Source of the DNA: JBHGAV01 sp041946685
GTDB taxonomy: Bacteria; Acidobacteriota; Terriglobia; Bryobacterales; Bryobacteraceae
Direction: 5' to 3'
DNA length: 64,000 nt
NCBI GenBank assembly: GCA_041946685.1
Contig: JBHGAV010000001.1
Coordinates: 62,001-126,000, forward strand
The notes below the pieces were generated by a model. The model was not told the origin of the DNA. It searched no databases and saw only the letters and a program-made list of their open reading frames with translations. The position numbers and the translations under genes are program-made. Below are positions 7,599 through 15,832 of the stretch, piece after piece (position 1 is the stretch's first letter; the number at the start of each line of letters is the position of its first letter).

Positions 7599-8926
7599 GA
7601 CCGGAGGACCGGCTGTCGCTGGACCCCTACGTGGACGATGTCAACAGCATCGAACCGATGCGGTGGGTAGGGGAGGTGGTCGACCTGGTGGGCCTCCTGG
7701 TCGAATCACGCGGGCCTGTGGCGGCCATCGGAGATTTCTGCGAAATCCGGGCGTCCGGCGGGCAACGCGTGCGCGCCCAGGTGATCGGCTTCCGCGACGG
7801 CCGGGTGCTGTCCATGCCGCTCGAGGAAATCGCGGGATTGCAGCCCGGCGACGCGGTCATCGCGCGCAGCGAGGCGGCGCGGGTGGACGTCGGCCCGGGG
7901 CTGCTCGGGCGCGTCCTGGACGGCTTCGGCAGGCCCATGGACGGCGGTCCAGACATCGAGGCGGAGCACTCCTACGATCTCTACAAGGCGCCCCCCAATC
8001 CCTTGGAGCGCGAGCACATCGTGCATCCTCTGGTCACCGGCATCCGGGCCATCGACAGCCTGCTGCCCATCGGCAAGGGGCAGAGGGTCGGCATCTTCGG
8101 CGGCAGCGGGGTGGGCAAGAGCACTCTGCTCGGCGCCATGAGCCGGCACAACTTCGCCGACGTGAGCGTGATCGCCATGGTCGGCGAGCGGAACCGCGAA
8201 GTGAGGGCGTTCCTTGATCATGAGCTCGGCCCGGAGGGAATGGAGCACTCCGTGGTCGTTGTGGCCACCTCCGACCGGCCCGCCCCCCTCCGCGTGCGCG
8301 CCTGCTTTGTGGCACTGGCCGTGGCCGAGTACTTCCGCGATCAGGGCGCCGACGTGCTCTTGGTGATGGACTCGGTGACCCGGCTGGCGATGGCCCAGCG
8401 CGAAATCGGGCTGGCCGCCGGCGAGCCTCCCAGCCAGAAGGGCTATACGCCCTCGGTTTTCAACCTGCTGCCCCGGGTCTTCGAACGGGCCGGCAACTTC
8501 CGGCGCGGCTCGATCACCGGCTTCTTCACGGTGCTGGTGGAAGGCGACGATTTCACCGAACCGATCTGCGACGCGGTTCGCGCCATCCTGGACGGGCACA
8601 TCATTCTCTCGCGCCAATTGGCCGCGGCCGGTCACTACCCAGCCATCGACGTGCTCAATTCGGTGAGCCGCCTCACTTCGGACGTCGCCGCCAAGGAGCA
8701 GGTCCGCGCGGCAAGCAAGGTCCGGGAAGCCATGGCCACCTACCAGCAGGCGGAGGACCTGATCCAGCTCGGCGCCTATGTCTCCGGCACCAACCCGCGC
8801 CTGGACGCCGTTCTGAGGACGCGGAATGAGCTCGTTGAGTACCTGCGCCAAGAGCCCTCCGCCAAGTCGTCGCTTCAGGACACGCTCACGCGGTTAGAAG
8901 CGCTGGCCTCGGCCCTGCCTCAATAG
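7595..8926 (+). CDS. fliI: Flagellum-specific export ATPase FliI
   Basis: FliI is a hexameric ATPase, related to the F1 beta subunit, that energises docking of export substrates at the type III gate. The 443-residue product has the Walker A motif GGSGVGKS near 168-176 and Walker B (VLLVMDSVTRLAMAQREIGL) near 255-275. The FliI/YscN segment AAGEPPSQKGYTPSVF is also present. The GTG start overlaps the fliH stop by four bases. Family length is normal. Confidence 0.97.
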   Translation: MRPEDRLSLDPYVDDVNSIEPMRWVGEVVDLVGLLVESRGPVAAIGDFCEIRASGGQRVRAQVIGFRDGRVLSMPLEEIAGLQPGDAVIARSEAARVDVGPGLLGRVLDGFGRPMDGGPDIEAEHSYDLYKAPPNPLEREHIVHPLVTGIRAIDSLLPIGKGQRVGIFGGSGVGKSTLLGAMSRHNFADVSVIAMVGERNREVRAFLDHELGPEGMEHSVVVVATSDRPAPLRVRACFVALAVAEYFRDQGADVLLVMDSVTRLAMAQREIGLAAGEPPSQKGYTPSVFNLLPRVFERAGNFRRGSITGFFTVLVEGDDFTEPICDAVRAILDGHIILSRQLAAAGHYPAIDVLNSVSRLTSDVAAKEQVRAASKVREAMATYQQAEDLIQLGAYVSGTNPRLDAVLRTRNELVEYLRQEPSAKSSLQDTLTRLEALASALPQ

Positions 8927-8938
8927 GAGCCCGCGCCA

Positions 8939-9379
8939 GTGAAAGCGTTCCGTTTCCGGCTGGAAAAGGTGCTCGCCTGGCGGCGCACCGAGTTCGAGGT
9001 GGAGCAATACCGGACCCGGCAACTGGCCCAGGAACTGGAGAGGATCGAACTGGCCCGCGCAAAACTGGCCGCCAATCGCACGGCCGCCGAGCAGACGGTG
9101 GTGGGTGCGGCTGTCATTCAGGGAGCGGACCTGGCCTCCCACGCGGCCTACCTGGAGAGACTGAACCGGTTGGCCGAAAAGCTCCAGCGTCAGCGCAAAG
9201 AGCAGGAGCAGCGCCTCAGCGAGCAGCACCAGCGGCTCATGGAGGCCCGCCGGCGCGTGCGGCTGCTGGAGCGCCTCCGGGTGCGCCGGCAGGAGGAGTG
9301 GCAGGCGGAGTTCAACCGCGAACTGGAGGACTTCGCGGCCGAGAGCCACCTGGCCCGCTGGGAACCGCACAAACGCTAG
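8939..9379 (+). CDS. fliJ: Flagellar export protein FliJ
   Basis: FliJ is the small coiled-coil central stalk that couples FliI to FlhA. The 146-residue product is almost wholly a predicted coiled coil rich in Glu, Arg and Gln. It begins with KAFRFRLEKVLAWRRTEFEV, the usual FliJ opening. A GTG start at 8939 follows fliI by 12 bases. Sequence conservation in this family is low, so the assignment rests on fold and gene order. Confidence 0.88.
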   Translation: MKAFRFRLEKVLAWRRTEFEVEQYRTRQLAQELERIELARAKLAANRTAAEQTVVGAAVIQGADLASHAAYLERLNRLAEKLQRQRKEQEQRLSEQHQRLMEARRRVRLLERLRVRRQEEWQAEFNRELEDFAAESHLARWEPHKR

Positions 9380-9412
9380 TCATCCAATTGCGCCGCAAGT
9401 CGCCGCACAGGC

Positions 9413-9420
9413 GCCGATAA
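9413..9420 (+). promoter_or_regulatory. Sigma-28-like -10 element (GCCGATAA), weak -35
   Basis: GCCGATAA matches the FliA -10 consensus exactly and sits in the fliJ-to-9428 gap. Upstream, GCAAGTCG (9395-9402) resembles TAAAGTTT in only four positions at a 10-base spacer. A start at about 9427 would leave no leader before the GTG at 9428. It is a possible internal promoter but may be chance. Confidence 0.25.
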
Positions 9421-9427
9421 GCTCCGC

Positions 9428-9733
9428 GTGGACAGGTTCCTGCGTGACGGCGAGAGCGTGCTGGAGGCGGCGCGGCAGGGCGGCGAGGCCGGGGCGCTGG
9501 CCATCCTGATCGGCCGTGACGGCTCGCTGCGCGGCGTGCCCGGCTGGGGGTGGACGCTGGAGGCGCTTCAGGCCGAACATGGCGCGCGCGCCGTGTACCG
9601 GGTGAGCCGGACGGGAGCAAAGCTGCGTGTCGAAGGCAGGAGCGGCGCCCGCTCGCTCATACTGGAGGAGGAAACCGCCCCGGCCGCGGGCCGGGCTGGA
9701 CTCGCCCATCGCCCCCTTGCTCTGCTACCCTGA
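9428..9733 (+). CDS. Uncharacterised 101-residue protein after fliJ
   Basis: I do not recognise a family. The protein has no signal peptide or membrane segment. The centre contains AILIGRDGSLRGVPGWGWTLEALQ and a basic, beta-rich stretch (RAVYRVSRTGAKLRVEGRSG). The last 20 residues are Ala/Gly-rich and look disordered. It starts with GTG 48 bases after fliJ, at the end of the rod/MS-ring/ATPase series, and precedes the cyclophilin gene. Context suggests a flagellum-related role, but nothing in the sequence proves it. Confidence 0.6.
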   Translation: MDRFLRDGESVLEAARQGGEAGALAILIGRDGSLRGVPGWGWTLEALQAEHGARAVYRVSRTGAKLRVEGRSGARSLILEEETAPAAGRAGLAHRPLALLP

Positions 9734-9757
9734 TAGCTTCAGCGAGGACATCGATCC

Positions 9758-10393
9758 ATGACCCGATTGTTTTACGGTTTGATGATAGCAGGAGCCATGT
9801 TTGCACAAACATCCATTCCCCAGGCCACGCCGGAGCAAGCCAAGGGGCGCAAGAACGGCCTGTACGCGGTTCTCAACACCTCCATGGGAGCCATCACTTG
9901 CCAATTGTACGAGAAGGAGTCTCCCGAGACGGTGAAGAGCTTCGTCTCGCTGGCACTGGGCACCAAGCAGTGGAGGGACCCACGGACAAGAGAGGTCAAG
10001 ACGACGCCGCTTTACAGCGGCACCATCTTTCACCGGGTCATCCCGCAGTTCATGATCCAGGGCGGCGATCCAATGGGTACGGGCACCGGAGACGGCGGCT
10101 TCACCCTCCCCGACGAGTGGACCCGCTCCGGCCTGGAGTTCAACATCGCCGGGCGCTTGGCCATGGCCAATGCGGGGCCGAAGACGACGAGCACGCAGTT
10201 CTTCATCACCGAGGTGCCCACCGAGTACCTGAACCAGAAGCACACGATCTTCGGGCAGGTGGTGGACGGCTTTAATCTGGTGGGCAAGATCGCCCGGGTT
10301 CCGCGCGACGCCAACGACAAGCCGAAGACGCCGGTGGTTCTCCAGAACATCACGGTCTTCCGTGTGGGCGAGGAGCCGGGCCAGGGCAAGTAG
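9758..10393 (+). CDS. Secreted cyclophilin-type peptidyl-prolyl isomerase
   Basis: It catalyses cis-trans isomerisation of Xaa-Pro bonds, probably in the periplasm. The first 16 residues (MTRLFYGLMIAGAMFAQ) form a signal peptide. The cyclophilin core carries FHRVIPQFMIQGGDPMGTGT with the catalytic Arg, and LAMANAGPKTTSTQFFIT, both family hallmarks. The length of 211 residues is normal for bacterial PpiA-type enzymes. It is convergent with the lytic transglycosylase gene. A role in folding flagellar ring or outer-membrane proteins is only a guess from position. Confidence 0.92.
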   Translation: MTRLFYGLMIAGAMFAQTSIPQATPEQAKGRKNGLYAVLNTSMGAITCQLYEKESPETVKSFVSLALGTKQWRDPRTREVKTTPLYSGTIFHRVIPQFMIQGGDPMGTGTGDGGFTLPDEWTRSGLEFNIAGRLAMANAGPKTTSTQFFITEVPTEYLNQKHTIFGQVVDGFNLVGKIARVPRDANDKPKTPVVLQNITVFRVGEEPGQGK

Positions 10394-10411
10394 GATTCCC
10401 GCCGCGCCCTC

Positions 10412-11116
10412 TCAGGGGGCGGATTCGTCCGGGGAAGCGTCGATTCGCGCCAGGATGCGGTTGACATAATCCACGGTCTCCCGGATCGCCGGCACGCCGC
10501 CCGACTCGTCCACGCGCGAAGGGCCCGCATTGTACGCGCCGAGCGCCAGCGCCACATCCCCGCCGTAGCGGACGAGCAACTGCTTGAGCAGCTTGGCCCC
10601 TGCGTCCACGTTCTCCTTGGGATCGAACGGGTCCTCGACGTCGAGACCGGCGACGGTGGCGGGCATCAACTGCATGAGCCCAAGCGCCCCTTTTCTGGAC
10701 ACGGCGCAGGGGAATGCCGAGGATTCCCTCTCAATGACAGCCCTCAGAAGCGTCGTGGCCAGTCCCTCCCGCGCACCTGCATCTTCAATCAGGGCCGCCA
10801 GTTGAGCTTCCGGAAGGGCCTCACAGCCGCGAATTCCCACAGCCGGCGATAGAGGCTGGACCAGTGACAGGGGGGAGCTCACAGGAAATGCCGACTCCCT
10901 CTGACGGAGCACAGCCGCCTGCATCGCCTCTGCCGCAGCACGCTGCCTCGCCAGGGAAGTCTTCATCAAGGCAACGCTTTGGCGCTGCGTTTCGGCGGCT
11001 TGTCGCGCCGGGTCGGCGCCCCAGCAGGGCGCCAGCAACAGCAATATGCACGTCGCCCTCACAATTGTGCTGATCGGCTCAAGACGGCCCCTCTCGAGAG
11101 TTTCAAACTTTTTCAT
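10412..11116 (-). CDS. Secreted lytic transglycosylase (SLT domain)
   Basis: It is predicted to cleave the MurNAc-GlcNAc bond of peptidoglycan. A signal-like hydrophobic stretch (STIVRATCILLLLAPCWG) is near residues 16-33, followed by a helical linker rich in Gln and Ala. The SLT core has the catalytic Glu near residue 131 in ERESSAF, then GALGLMQLMPATV and the Gly-Ala-Tyr-Asn-Ala-Gly-Pro motif near the end. The neighbouring flgJ gene lacks a muramidase domain, so this enzyme may open the cell wall for the flagellar rod. That link is an inference from position. Confidence 0.9.
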   Translation of the reverse strand: MKKFETLERGRLEPISTIVRATCILLLLAPCWGADPARQAAETQRQSVALMKTSLARQRAAAEAMQAAVLRQRESAFPVSSPLSLVQPLSPAVGIRGCEALPEAQLAALIEDAGAREGLATTLLRAVIERESSAFPCAVSRKGALGLMQLMPATVAGLDVEDPFDPKENVDAGAKLLKQLLVRYGGDVALALGAYNAGPSRVDESGGVPAIRETVDYVNRILARIDASPDESAP

Positions 11117-11129
11117 CTGACACCGATGA
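11103..11129 (+). promoter_or_regulatory. Sigma-28-type promoter for flaG-fliS
   Basis: TCAAACTT (11103-11110), 11 bases, then ACCGATGA (11122-11129) resemble the FliA consensus TAAAGTTT, 11 bases, GCCGATAA. The -10 matches 6 of 8 positions and shares ACCGATG with the flgM promoter. The expected start is near 11136, about 43 bases before flaG. It overlaps the 5' end of the divergent transglycosylase gene. Confidence 0.6.
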
Positions 11130-11178
11130 GAAGGACGAGGGAAGGTTCCTGGGTTGCGGACTTCCCCGAGGAGTAGCT

Positions 11179-11466
11179 ATGGAGATTGCCCCGTTGCAGA
11201 GGCCCGGACCCGTTCTCGCGGCCCAGACGGCGCCCGTTGACACGCAAAGGGCGGCAGAGAACCGGGAAATCATCCAGGCGGTCAAGGCTGTGAACGCCGC
11301 AGAGTTGTACGGCTCCAACAGTGAACTCACGTTCCTGGTGGACAGGATGACACAGCGTCCCGTGATCCGCCTGGTGGACAAAGAAACCAGGGATGTCATC
11401 CGGCAGATCCCTCCGGAGTATGTGCTGCGAATGGCGGAACAGCTCAACCACAACTCGGAGTGGTGA
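11179..11466 (+). CDS. flaG: FlaG family flagellar protein
   Basis: FlaG proteins affect filament length or assembly in several bacteria. The 95-residue product has the FlaG pattern in its second half: ELTFLVDRMTQRPVIRLVD, then VIRQIPPEYVLRMAEQL. The N-terminal third is low complexity. A GAGGAG ribosome-binding site precedes the ATG. It is followed by fliS and preceded by a sigma-28-type promoter, as expected for late flagellar genes. Confidence 0.88.
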   Translation: MEIAPLQRPGPVLAAQTAPVDTQRAAENREIIQAVKAVNAAELYGSNSELTFLVDRMTQRPVIRLVDKETRDVIRQIPPEYVLRMAEQLNHNSEW

Positions 11467-11527
11467 CCGGTAACTCGGCTCGACGAATCGCGTGTGTCCG
11501 TCGATGAGTGCCTCAGGAGGTAGAACG

Positions 11528-11986
11528 ATGGCCGCGAGTGCTTACGACGCGTATCTGGAGAGCCGGGTTCTCTCGGCGGACCCGCTGGAGCTGGTAAGAA
11601 TCCTCTACCGCGTCGCCATCGACCGGATTCGCGAAGCCCGCGAGTACCTCGAGAAAGGCGATATCGCAGGGCGCTCCAAGGCCATCTCGGTCGCCTCGCA
11701 GGCCCTGACCGAACTGCGCACTTCCCTCGACCACGAACAAGGCGGCGAGGTGAGCCGCCGCCTGGCGCAACTCTATGACTACATCCAGTGGCGGCTGGTG
11801 GACGCGAACTATCACCAGGCCGCCGGGCCGCTTGACGAAGTGCTGGGGTTGTTGACGACATTATCGGAAGCCTGGAACAGCATCCGGATCGAGCCGCCGC
11901 CCGTGGCCAGGCCGGCAGCTGAGCCTCACTATCTGGAGGAGCAGCCAGCAGGCGTGGAATACGCCTCCCACGGCTGGAGCGCTTGA
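11528..11986 (+). CDS. fliS: Flagellin export chaperone FliS
   Basis: FliS binds the flagellin C-terminus in the cytoplasm and keeps it unpolymerised until export. The 152-residue product matches the four-helix FliS fold, with AYDAYLESRVLSADPLELVR and LYDYIQWRLVDANYHQ. I chose the ATG at 11528 because AGGAGGT lies at 11515-11521; an in-frame GTG at 11492 has no comparable site. The C-terminal 30 residues are an extra Pro/Glu-rich tail. The stop is one base from the convergent flgJ stop. Confidence 0.93.
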   Translation: MAASAYDAYLESRVLSADPLELVRILYRVAIDRIREAREYLEKGDIAGRSKAISVASQALTELRTSLDHEQGGEVSRRLAQLYDYIQWRLVDANYHQAAGPLDEVLGLLTTLSEAWNSIRIEPPPVARPAAEPHYLEEQPAGVEYASHGWSA

Positions 11987-11987
11987 T

Positions 11988-12299
11988 TCACCGCCGCTCC
12001 AGTCCGGCGACGATCAGGCCCGCCAAGCCGAGTCCTCCCCGCGCGGCCAGCGCCCCCGCAAACTGCTCCTCGGCCAGTTCCATGGCCGAGGCCGCGGACT
12101 GATCCTCACCCGCTCCGAGCCATCCCTCCGAATCCCCCCGGGCCGCCCGAAGAAGCTCCGTGATCAGCAGAGCTTCGAACTGCTTGGCCGCGTCGGCCAG
12201 CGCCGCAGGGTTCTCCCCACTGTTCTCGCCGCGCCCGGGCCGCGTCGTTTGGGCTGCCTGGCTCACAGCGGCTCCCGCAATCGCTCCGATTCCCCCCAT
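11988..12299 (-). CDS. flgJ: FlgJ-like rod-binding protein, rod domain only
   Basis: FlgJ caps the growing rod. The 103-residue product contains only the N-terminal rod-binding domain (LADAAKQFEALLITELLRAA, then the region before MELAEEQFAGALAARGGLGL). It lacks the C-terminal glucosaminidase domain found in enterobacterial FlgJ. This short form is known in many bacteria, where a separate enzyme is thought to cut the wall; a secreted transglycosylase is encoded 0.9 kb away. The gene ends the leftward flgF-to-flgJ block and starts 1 base after flgI. Confidence 0.88.
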   Translation of the reverse strand: MGGIGAIAGAAVSQAAQTTRPGRGENSGENPAALADAAKQFEALLITELLRAARGDSEGWLGAGEDQSAASAMELAEEQFAGALAARGGLGLAGLIVAGLERR

Positions 12300-12300
12300 C

Positions 12301-13407
12301 TCAGATCACCTCCAGCTCCGCTTCCAGCGCGCCGGCGCCGTGCAGGCTCTGCAAAATGGCGATCACGTCCCGGGGCGTCGCGCCGATGGAGGACAGGGCC
12401 CGCACCAATTCCTCGACCGTCGCGCCTTCCTTCAAGACAAGGTTTCTCGTCTTCTCCTCCTTGATTCCGACGCCGACCTGCGGGACGACTTCGGTGGTGC
12501 CGGAAGAGAGCGGCGAGGGCTGGCTGACGGCGAACGTCGTCTGGATCTCGACCGTCAGGTTGCCGTGCATGACGGCAACCGGCGAGATACGGACTTCCCT
12601 GCCCATCGCGATGGTGCCCGTGCGCTCGTTCACGACCACCCTGGCGGGGCGGTCCGTGTCCACGCTGATTTTCTCGAGTTCCGCGATGAAATCGGCCGAG
12701 CGCGACAGGTAGTCCTCGGGTAGATCCACGCTCACCAGCGCCGAGTTCTCCGCCCGCGCCAGGGTCTTGCCGGCGGCCGGGGAAAATCGCTTGTTCACCG
12801 CCTCGGCGACCCGGGCTGCGGTGGTGAAGTCCGACTGGCGCAGTTGAAGCCGGATCTGTTTACCGGGAACCACCGAGGGAGCGGTGCGCTCCACGATGGC
12901 GCCCCCCGGCACGCGTCCCACGGTGGGGTGGTTGACGGTCTGGCTGGTTCCTCCACGGCCCGCCACAAACCCTCCCGTAACCACCGGACCCTGCGCCACG
13001 GCGTAGACCTGCCCGTCCGCTCCCCGCAGGCTCGTCAGCAGCAGCAATCCGCCTTGCAGGTTGGAGGCGTCCCCGATCGCGGCTGCCGTTACATCAATCC
13101 TCGTGCCGGACTGCGCGAAGGGCGGCAGGGTGGCAGTGACCATCACCGCAGCCGTGTTGTTCACTCGAATGGCCGTGGGGGAGACCGACACGCCCATCCT
13201 CTCGAGCATGTTGGTCAGGCTCTGCGCCGAGAAGACCGTCTGCCTCCGGTCGCCGGTGCCCGCCAGACCTACCACCAGCCCGTACCCGATCAACTGGTTC
13301 TCCCGCACTCCCTCCAGCGCGGCTAGTTCCTTCAGCCGGGTGGCGCCCCCGGCAGTGGCTGCGCCCGCCGCCAGCCAGGCCGCCAGGACATAAGAGGACA
13401 TCCGCAT
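12301..13407 (-). CDS. flgI: Flagellar P-ring protein FlgI
   Basis: FlgI forms the periplasmic P ring around the rod in the peptidoglycan layer. The 368-residue product has an N-terminal signal peptide (SSYVLAAWLAAGAATAGG). The classical FlgI sequence follows: RLKELAALEGVRENQLIGYG, GLAGTGD, and VVNERTGTIAMGREVRISPV near residue 265. The length is typical. It lies between flgH and flgJ. Confidence 0.96.
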   Translation of the reverse strand: MRMSSYVLAAWLAAGAATAGGATRLKELAALEGVRENQLIGYGLVVGLAGTGDRRQTVFSAQSLTNMLERMGVSVSPTAIRVNNTAAVMVTATLPPFAQSGTRIDVTAAAIGDASNLQGGLLLLTSLRGADGQVYAVAQGPVVTGGFVAGRGGTSQTVNHPTVGRVPGGAIVERTAPSVVPGKQIRLQLRQSDFTTAARVAEAVNKRFSPAAGKTLARAENSALVSVDLPEDYLSRSADFIAELEKISVDTDRPARVVVNERTGTIAMGREVRISPVAVMHGNLTVEIQTTFAVSQPSPLSSGTTEVVPQVGVGIKEEKTRNLVLKEGATVEELVRALSSIGATPRDVIAILQSLHGAGALEAELEVI

Positions 13408-13416
13408 GGCCGATTC

Positions 13417-14124
13417 TCAGAACGGAAGCAGCCCCAGCAGCAACCTGTACAAAAAGAACGGCCGCCGCACGGCGTCTCCCACGACTCCCTTTCCGTTGAT
13501 GCGAACTTCCAGATAGGCCACCCGGTCAGACTGCACCACGTTGCCGGGGGTCAGGTCGGAGGGACGCACCACCCCCCGCACCGTCACCACCTGCTGCTCG
13601 GCGTTGACCTGGACGGTCTTGGTCCCCTCGACCACCAGCGCGCCGTTGGGCAGAACCCGGGTCACGCGCGCGGAGAGGGTTGTGCTCAACACGGTCTCGC
13701 GGCTGGTCGAGCCTTCTCCACTCAGTTGCGAGTCGCCCGAGAGCTTGGCCAGATTGGCCAGCGGCCCGGCCGCGCGGGTCACCCCTCCCAGGGCGCCGAC
13801 CGAGTTGGATGCGCTCGATGCGCGCGCCGACTTGGTCGAACCCTTAGCCACCGCCGAGGCCCTCTCCACGACCAGAATCGTGACCAGATCGTTTTCCTGG
13901 CTGGCCCTGAGGTCCCTGGCCATGTCCGACAGGCGGCCCGATGCCGACCAAACCGAGCCCGGCGCGACCGCGTCCCCCGCCTCAGAGGCTTTCCCCTCGG
14001 CCTGCAGAAGGTAGCGTTCCAGCGCCGAGTTCTGCGGCGCAGGCTTGTCGGACGCCGAAGGCGCCAGCACGGCTGCCGCCGCCAGGGCGGCGCCCGTCAG
14101 GATCGCTTTGTACGCGATTGTCAT
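13417..14124 (-). CDS. flgH: Flagellar L-ring protein FlgH, no lipobox cysteine
   Basis: FlgH forms the outer-membrane L ring. The 235-residue product has the FlgH core: SVWSASGRLSDMARDLRASQ, NDLVTILVVE, LPNGALVVEGTKTVQVNAEQ and the VRPSDLTPGNVVQSDRVAYL segment. The N-terminus is a plain signal peptide (AILTGAALAAAAVLAPSASD), and the whole protein contains no cysteine. It therefore cannot be lipidated the way classical FlgH lipoproteins are. Its start overlaps the flgA stop by four bases, so no upstream extension hides a lipobox. Confidence 0.93.
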   Translation of the reverse strand: MTIAYKAILTGAALAAAAVLAPSASDKPAPQNSALERYLLQAEGKASEAGDAVAPGSVWSASGRLSDMARDLRASQENDLVTILVVERASAVAKGSTKSARASSASNSVGALGGVTRAAGPLANLAKLSGDSQLSGEGSTSRETVLSTTLSARVTRVLPNGALVVEGTKTVQVNAEQQVVTVRGVVRPSDLTPGNVVQSDRVAYLEVRINGKGVVGDAVRRPFFLYRLLLGLLPF

Positions 14125-15014
14125 CGCTCCCTGCCTTCATCGATGGCCACCGCCACCGAACCCTTGCCCTGGACCCGCGCCCGGAAGCTCCTGCCACTGG
14201 AGAGATTCCGCACGACCACGGTGTCACCGCGGCTGCCGGAGGACTCGGCGCGCCCTGAGATTTCGACAGTGGCAAGCCCGCTGGCCGCCTGGACCCGCAC
14301 CGTGTCGCCGCGCTCCACTTCCTTTGGCTCCGCCAGGATGCTCAGTGGCACTTCGGCCCCCGCCCTCACCGGGCGGCGCAGGACACGTCCGGCCACCTGT
14401 TCGATGGAACTGGCCGACGTGTTTGCCGGAAGGAAGCCCTCACTCGATTCCAGTCTCAACTGGCCGGCTTCGACCACCGCTCCCGCGGCCAGATCCACAC
14501 GAGCCAGGACTCTTGCTGTCCTTACCGCGATCCTGACCCTGGCCCAAACCGGGTATCGCCGCCGGGGGGCGTATTCGACGTACCCCTTCCACAACACCGG
14601 CCCTCCGGGCGTCTTCAAGGGGGGCCTGCGCAACCCGGAGAGAGGGAACCGGAGTTCGCCCCTCGGAACGGGAAAACTGGAGAACTCGATTACCTCGATG
14701 CGGGCGCCCGCTTCGGGAAGCGAAGCCCGCATCGAGGCGATCAACCGCTCTTGTGTCAGCGGCTCCAGGGAGCGAACAACGCAGATCTCAGTGCCATTCT
14801 CCAGGGGCAGATCCCCCGGAGCGGCCAGCCGTTTCAATTCGGCCGCGCGGAGGATTCGACGCGATCCGGGGGCGGGCGCGTAGCCGAGAGGCGTCTCGGG
14901 GGGGAGGGCCGCCAGCGCGGCGCTGGCCGGCGCCAAATCTTTCGCCACAATCCTGTCGGAGTCCACCGGCAGGCATCCTGTCATCGAAAGCGCCACGAGT
15001 AACGGTCCGATCAT
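14121..15014 (-). CDS. flgA: P-ring assembly chaperone FlgA
   Basis: FlgA is the periplasmic chaperone for FlgI. The 297-residue product begins with a hydrophobic leader ending in MTGC (Cys14), a loose lipobox. The C-terminal half contains an SAF/FlgA domain with VLARVDLAAGAVVEAGQLRL and VLRRPVRAGAEVPLSILAEP. The final segment (VQAASGLATVEISGRAESSG) matches the FlgA C-terminus. It overlaps flgG upstream and flgH downstream by four bases each. Confidence 0.9.
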   Translation of the reverse strand: MIGPLLVALSMTGCLPVDSDRIVAKDLAPASAALAALPPETPLGYAPAPGSRRILRAAELKRLAAPGDLPLENGTEICVVRSLEPLTQERLIASMRASLPEAGARIEVIEFSSFPVPRGELRFPLSGLRRPPLKTPGGPVLWKGYVEYAPRRRYPVWARVRIAVRTARVLARVDLAAGAVVEAGQLRLESSEGFLPANTSASSIEQVAGRVLRRPVRAGAEVPLSILAEPKEVERGDTVRVQAASGLATVEISGRAESSGSRGDTVVVRNLSSGRSFRARVQGKGSVAVAIDEGRER

Positions 15015-15802
15015 CTGGTCAGATTATTGATCTGTTGATACATCTCGTCGGCGGCTTTGACTACCTTGGAGTTGGCCTCATAGGCTCGCTGGCTCACGAT
15101 GAGGTTGATGAACTCCTCGACCACGCTGACGTTGCTCTGCTCCAGGTAGCCTTGGAGCAGCGACCCGATCCCCTCCTGCCCGCCCGGGATCCCCACGGTC
15201 GGGTCGCCCGAAGCGTCGGTGGGCAGGTAGAGGTTCCGCCCGATGCTGTTCAGCCCCGCCGGATTCTGGAAATCAGCGAGTTGGATCTGGCCCCCCAGTT
15301 GAGCGGCCGTCTGGCCCGGCTGCGTGTAGCTTACCGTGCCGTCGGTGGCGATGTGGACGGCCTGCGCGTCGGGCGGAATGGTGATCTGAGGCTCGAGGGG
15401 ATCGCCGTCGCTTGTCACTACGTTGCCGTCGCGGTCCAGGTGGAACGAGCCCGCCCGCGTATAGGCGATCTCGCCGCTCGCCAGCCGCACCTGGAAGAAG
15501 CCCCGCCCCTGGATGACCAGGTCCAGCGGGTTGGTGGTAGCCGCGAAATTGCCCTGAGAGAAGACGATTTCGTTGGAAGCGGCCCTGGTTCCCAGCCCGA
15601 GTTGCAGGCCTGTCGGCACGACCGTCTGCTGTCCCGCCGAGGCGCCCGGAGTGACCAGGTCCTGGTAGAGCAGGTCCTGAAACTGCGCGCGGCGCACCTT
15701 GTAGCCCACCGTGTTGGCGTTGGCCAGGTTGTGGGCGATGTTGTCCACGTTCATCTGTTGCGCCGTCATTCCGCTGGCGGCGCTGTAAAGCGCTCTGATC
15801 AT
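15011..15802 (-). CDS. flgG: Distal rod protein FlgG
   Basis: FlgG makes the distal rod. The 263-residue product has the exact family length and motifs: MIRALYSAASGMTAQQMNVD, the LANANTVGYKVRRAQFQDLL segment, GRGFFQV and the C-terminal VVEEFINLIVSQRAYEANSK. It follows flgF in the leftward block and is coupled to flgA by a 4-base overlap. Confidence 0.97.
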   Translation of the reverse strand: MIRALYSAASGMTAQQMNVDNIAHNLANANTVGYKVRRAQFQDLLYQDLVTPGASAGQQTVVPTGLQLGLGTRAASNEIVFSQGNFAATTNPLDLVIQGRGFFQVRLASGEIAYTRAGSFHLDRDGNVVTSDGDPLEPQITIPPDAQAVHIATDGTVSYTQPGQTAAQLGGQIQLADFQNPAGLNSIGRNLYLPTDASGDPTVGIPGGQEGIGSLLQGYLEQSNVSVVEEFINLIVSQRAYEANSKVVKAADEMYQQINNLTR

Positions 15803-15832
15803 ATTGATTCCCTCCCCGGCAGCCCGCGCGGC

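Noticed and set aside
11144..11158. GG-10-GC spacing with TTGC before flaG
   Set aside because: Only half of the -24 element matches, and a better sigma-28-type site is present just upstream.
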